From positions 1 to 15,733 of the forward strand of contig JANMKR010000145.1 in assembly GCA_031372145.1 (NCBI GenBank): a DNA stretch of 15,733 bases, given 5' to 3'. The notes beneath the pieces were generated by a model that saw nothing but the letters and a program-made list of their open reading frames with translations, was not told the DNA's origin and did no database searches. Source of the DNA: CALMEC01 sp031372145 (GTDB lineage: Bacteria; Actinomycetota; Thermoleophilia; Miltoncostaeales; Miltoncostaeaceae). How positions within the stretch are numbered: position 1 is the first letter of the stretch; each line of letters begins with the position of its first letter. Both the position numbers and the translations under genes were made by a program. Positions 13,452 through 15,733 of the stretch are shown in pieces.

Positions 13452-14702
13452 ATGTCCACCAGCGTTCGCCAGCGCATTCAAACGGTCACCGAGGATCAGT
13501 CGGTCACCGCGCTCGAGCTGTTCTTCGACCTGGTGTTCGTCTATGCCCTGACGCAGGTCACGGCCCTGATCTCGTCACACCTGACCGGTCGCGGGGTCCT
13601 GGAGGGGATGATCGTCCTCACCCTGATCTGGTGGTGCTGGGTCGGGTACTCGTGGATCGGCAACGTCGTCCAGGCCGACGAGGGGTTCGCGCGCGCGACG
13701 TTCATCGTCGTCATGGCCGCAATGTTCATCGCCGCACTCGCGATTCCCGAAAGCTTCGATGACCTTCCGGGCGGCCTTGACGGACCCCTGACGCTCGCCG
13801 TCTGTTATGCGGTCGTGCGGTTCGTCCACCTCGGCCTGTTCGCCTACGCCGCGCGCGACGCAGGTGACGCCGGCCTGATGCGTCAGCTTGCGAAGTTCGG
13901 TGCCGTCACGCTCCTCTCGGTCGTGTTGATGATCGTCGGCGCGCTCACCGGGGGTGATGCCCAGATCCCGTTGTGGCTGGCAGCGGTTGTGGTGGACTAC
14001 GTCGGGACGCAGGCGATCGGCGCGGGTGGTTGGCGGCTGTACTCCCCCGGCCACTTCAGCGAACGCCACGGTCTGATCATCATCATCGCGTTGGGCGAGT
14101 CCATCGTCGCGATCGGGGTCGGGGCGACCGCCGTGCCCATCGCGGCGCCCCTGATCCTGGCGGCGACACTGGGCATCCTGCTCGTGGCGACGATGTGGTG
14201 GGTCTACTTCGACGTGACGGCCCTTGCCGCAGAGCGCCGCCTTGCCCGCGCCGAAGGCGAGGAGCGCAGCCGCATCGCCCGCGACGCATACTCGTACCTG
14301 CACCTGCCGATGATCGCCGGCATCGTGTTCGCCGCGCTCGGGCTCAAGAAGGCACTGGGATACGTCGGGGGCGATGACGGACACGATTGGCGTGATTCAC
14401 TCCACGGCCTGCCGGTCTGGGCACTGCACGGAGGACCCGCCCTCTACCTGCTGTCGCTCATCGCATTCCGCCTGCGCAACATCGGCTCGCTCAGCCGGTC
14501 GCGACCCGTCGCGGTCATCGCACTGCTGGCGACGGCGCCTCTGGGCGAACACATCGGCGCGCTGCCCGACCTCGTCCTGGTCACCGCCATCATGGCCGCG
14601 CTGATCGCGTTTGAGGCAGTCCGCTATGCCGAGAGCCGCCACCGGATCCGCCACCTGGACGGCCATCAGCCGTCTGAGCAGGACGAGCCGACAACTCCGT
14701 AG
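13452..14702 (+). CDS. ltrA: LtrA-family (low temperature requirement A) membrane protein
   Basis: A 416-residue integral membrane protein with about ten hydrophobic segments. The family signatures are clear: TALELFFDLVFVYALTQVT near residues 18-36 and ERHGLIIIIALGESIVAIG near 203-221. WWCWVGYSWIGN (about 58-69) and WWVYFDVTALAAERR (mid-protein) also fit. LtrA was named in Listeria for growth at low temperature; its biochemical activity is not established. The ATG at 13452 follows GGGAG with a short four-base gap. A possible -10 hexamer, TACGCT, lies at 13414-13419. The gene appears to be a single unit behind the decayed vapC region. Confidence 0.92.
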   Translation: MSTSVRQRIQTVTEDQSVTALELFFDLVFVYALTQVTALISSHLTGRGVLEGMIVLTLIWWCWVGYSWIGNVVQADEGFARATFIVVMAAMFIAALAIPESFDDLPGGLDGPLTLAVCYAVVRFVHLGLFAYAARDAGDAGLMRQLAKFGAVTLLSVVLMIVGALTGGDAQIPLWLAAVVVDYVGTQAIGAGGWRLYSPGHFSERHGLIIIIALGESIVAIGVGATAVPIAAPLILAATLGILLVATMWWVYFDVTALAAERRLARAEGEERSRIARDAYSYLHLPMIAGIVFAALGLKKALGYVGGDDGHDWRDSLHGLPVWALHGGPALYLLSLIAFRLRNIGSLSRSRPVAVIALLATAPLGEHIGALPDLVLVTAIMAALIAFEAVRYAESRHRIRHLDGHQPSEQDEPTTP

Positions 14703-14792
14703 CGCAGCAGTTCACGAGGCAGTCAACTCGCACGCGACGCGCTGGTCAACTGGCCCTTCCTCGGAACCGACGCACCAAACGGTCGGCGGGCG

Positions 14793-14798
14793 TAGCCT
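14793..14798 (+). promoter_or_regulatory. Candidate -10 box, leaderless start of the aminotransferase gene
   Basis: TAGCCT ends eight bases before the ATG at 14807, with no ribosome-binding sequence between. This is the arrangement expected for a leaderless actinobacterial mRNA. The hexamer is identical to the one before trkH. No -35 element stands out. Confidence 0.38.
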
Positions 14799-14806
14799 GC
14801 TCCGCC

Positions 14807-15649
14807 ATGTGGAAGGTCATCGTCAACGGCGAGCTGGTTTCCGAAGCGGATGCGACCGTCCATGTCAGCGACCTGGGATTGCGACGCGGGTACGGGGCGT
14901 TCGACTTCTTCCGGCTGGTCGATGGGGTGCCGCTCTTCTTCGAGGACCATCTCATGCGCTTCGCGCGTTCGCGAAAGCTGCTCGGATTGGATGGGCGCTG
15001 GCCTGAGGACGAGATTCGGAGGTTTGTCGCACGTCTCATCGATGCCAACGGACTCCGTGACGAGGGCATCCAGATCGTCCTGACCGGGGGCTACTCGACG
15101 GACATGTTCACGCCCGGTGAGCCGAACCTGATCATCGCGCCGATCGCGGTGACCATGGCGACGGACGAGCAATACGCGACCGGCGTCAAGGTCATTACCC
15201 ACAACAACTCGCGGGAGCTTCCCGACGCCAAGACCACCGACTACTTGATGGCCGTCAAGTTGATCCCGCTGATGACCGCGGCCGGGGCGATCGAGGTGCT
15301 GTACCAGGATGGCGAGCGGATGTCGGAGGGCGCCCGCTCAGGCTTCGGGATCATCACGGCCGGGGGCGTGCTCGTCACCGCGGGTCAGGGCGTCCTGGAG
15401 AGCATCACCCTCAAACGGGTCCTCCGCGTCGCCGGTGACCTCATGCCGATCGAGTTGAGGGACATCACCATCGACGAGTTCGCGCAGGCGCCGGAGGCGT
15501 TCCTGACCGGAACCACCCGGGGCATCCTTCCGATCACCCAGGTCGATGACCGCCCCGTTGGCGACGGCCAGGTCGGTCCTCTGACCAAGCGGCTGATCCA
15601 GGCATTCCGTCACGAGGTCGACCTGTACCTCGGCAACATCCGTGTCTGA
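14807..15649 (+). CDS. Class IV PLP aminotransferase (branched-chain / D-amino acid / ADC-lyase family)
   Basis: A 280-residue fold-type IV PLP enzyme. It has the N-terminal strand and VSDLGLRRGYGAFDFFRL (20-37), which corresponds to the family's entry region, and FFEDHLMRFARSRKLLG (44-60). The probable PLP lysine is Lys142 in ELPDAKTTDYL, with the SEG motif (Glu174) binding the PLP ring nitrogen. An ESITLKRVLRVA segment and TGTTRGILPITQVD follow near the C-terminus. Length fits IlvE, D-alanine aminotransferase and PabC alike. The usual EGIR or DGVFET signature after GYG is replaced by DFFR, so the substrate cannot be read from the sequence. The start is supported by the first strand beginning at once (MWKVIVNGELV). 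It ends just before a strong terminator. Confidence 0.9.
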   Translation: MWKVIVNGELVSEADATVHVSDLGLRRGYGAFDFFRLVDGVPLFFEDHLMRFARSRKLLGLDGRWPEDEIRRFVARLIDANGLRDEGIQIVLTGGYSTDMFTPGEPNLIIAPIAVTMATDEQYATGVKVITHNNSRELPDAKTTDYLMAVKLIPLMTAAGAIEVLYQDGERMSEGARSGFGIITAGGVLVTAGQGVLESITLKRVLRVAGDLMPIELRDITIDEFAQAPEAFLTGTTRGILPITQVDDRPVGDGQVGPLTKRLIQAFRHEVDLYLGNIRV

Positions 15650-15652
15650 GAC

Positions 15653-15702
15653 AAAAATGGACGAGGGCGCCGCGCGAAACGCGCGGCGCAACTTCCATTT
15701 TT
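15653..15702. terminator. Strong bidirectional intrinsic terminator
   Basis: A perfect 10-bp stem, GCGCCGCGCG (15667-15676) and CGCGCGGCGC (15680-15689), closes on an AAA loop. Outside it, AAAAATGGA (15653-15661) pairs with TCCATTTTT (15694-15702). The T-run follows the stem on the plus strand, and the A-run gives a U-tract on the minus strand, so either direction could stop here. It begins four bases after the aminotransferase stop. Confidence 0.85.
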
Positions 15703-15715
15703 CGCCCAGCGGGGT

Positions 15716-15732
15716 GGGCGTTTGCAACGCCC
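15716..15732. terminator. Second hairpin at the window edge
   Basis: GGGCGTT (15716-15722) and AACGCCC (15726-15732) form a 7-bp stem with a TGC loop. It lies 13 bases beyond the first terminator. It may back up that terminator or belong to an element beyond the window. Confidence 0.3.
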
Positions 15733-15733
15733 G

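Overview
The window looks like chromosomal DNA from a GC-rich actinobacterium. Third codon positions are mostly G/C. GTG and TTG starts are common and many genes overlap by one to four bases. It also carries a CysM/CysO/Mec cysteine pathway of the mycobacterial type, a hexameric-type citrate synthase and a mycobacterial-style VapC remnant. I cannot fix the class; deep lineages such as Acidimicrobiia or Thermoleophilia are possible. Most of it is ordinary housekeeping sequence with no prophage, integrase, transposase, rRNA, tRNA or CRISPR array. The one visibly decayed or mobile-looking patch is at 13046-13288.

Layout. 1-1388 (minus): a Trk/Ktr potassium uptake pair, a TrkH channel subunit followed by the first codons of a TrkA regulator. 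The trkH frame is broken by one extra base at 139-142. 1510-1995 (plus): a SixA-like histidine phosphatase. 2001-2617 (minus): a two-gene unit of a SHOCT protein and an unknown. 2738-4075 (minus): citrate synthase. 4080-4629: a 550-base gap with promoters, a possible 28-residue membrane peptide and a leader with two copies of a small hairpin. 4630-6369 (plus): an NYN-domain putative RNase with a LOTUS-like domain and a basic repeat tail. A nested hairpin at 6377-6424 separates it from the next, convergent unit.

6451-9288 (minus) is the most interesting block. It is a compact four-gene operon: rhodanese-adenylyltransferase, CysO sulfur carrier, CysM and the JAMM peptidase Mec. Together they should activate and sulfurylate CysO, transfer its sulfur to O-phosphoserine, and release cysteine by proteolysis. 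Two features differ from the Mycobacterium tuberculosis version: the carrier ends Gly-Gly-Ala-Arg rather than Gly-Gly, and the rhodanese domain is N-terminal to the adenylyltransferase domain. The operon's -10 box sits inside a perfect inverted repeat (TCAGGGA-N11-TCCCTGA), a likely operator.

9393-10300 (plus): a zinc-ribbon protein coupled to a four-helix membrane protein. 10247-10468 (minus): a small unknown. 10467-13021 (plus): a fosmidomycin-resistance-type MFS transporter coupled to the AAA+ ATPase RarA. 13046-13288: a vapC remnant next to two 31-base-spaced direct repeats. 13452-14702 (plus): an LtrA-family membrane protein. 14807-15649 (plus): a class IV aminotransferase, followed by a strong bidirectional terminator.
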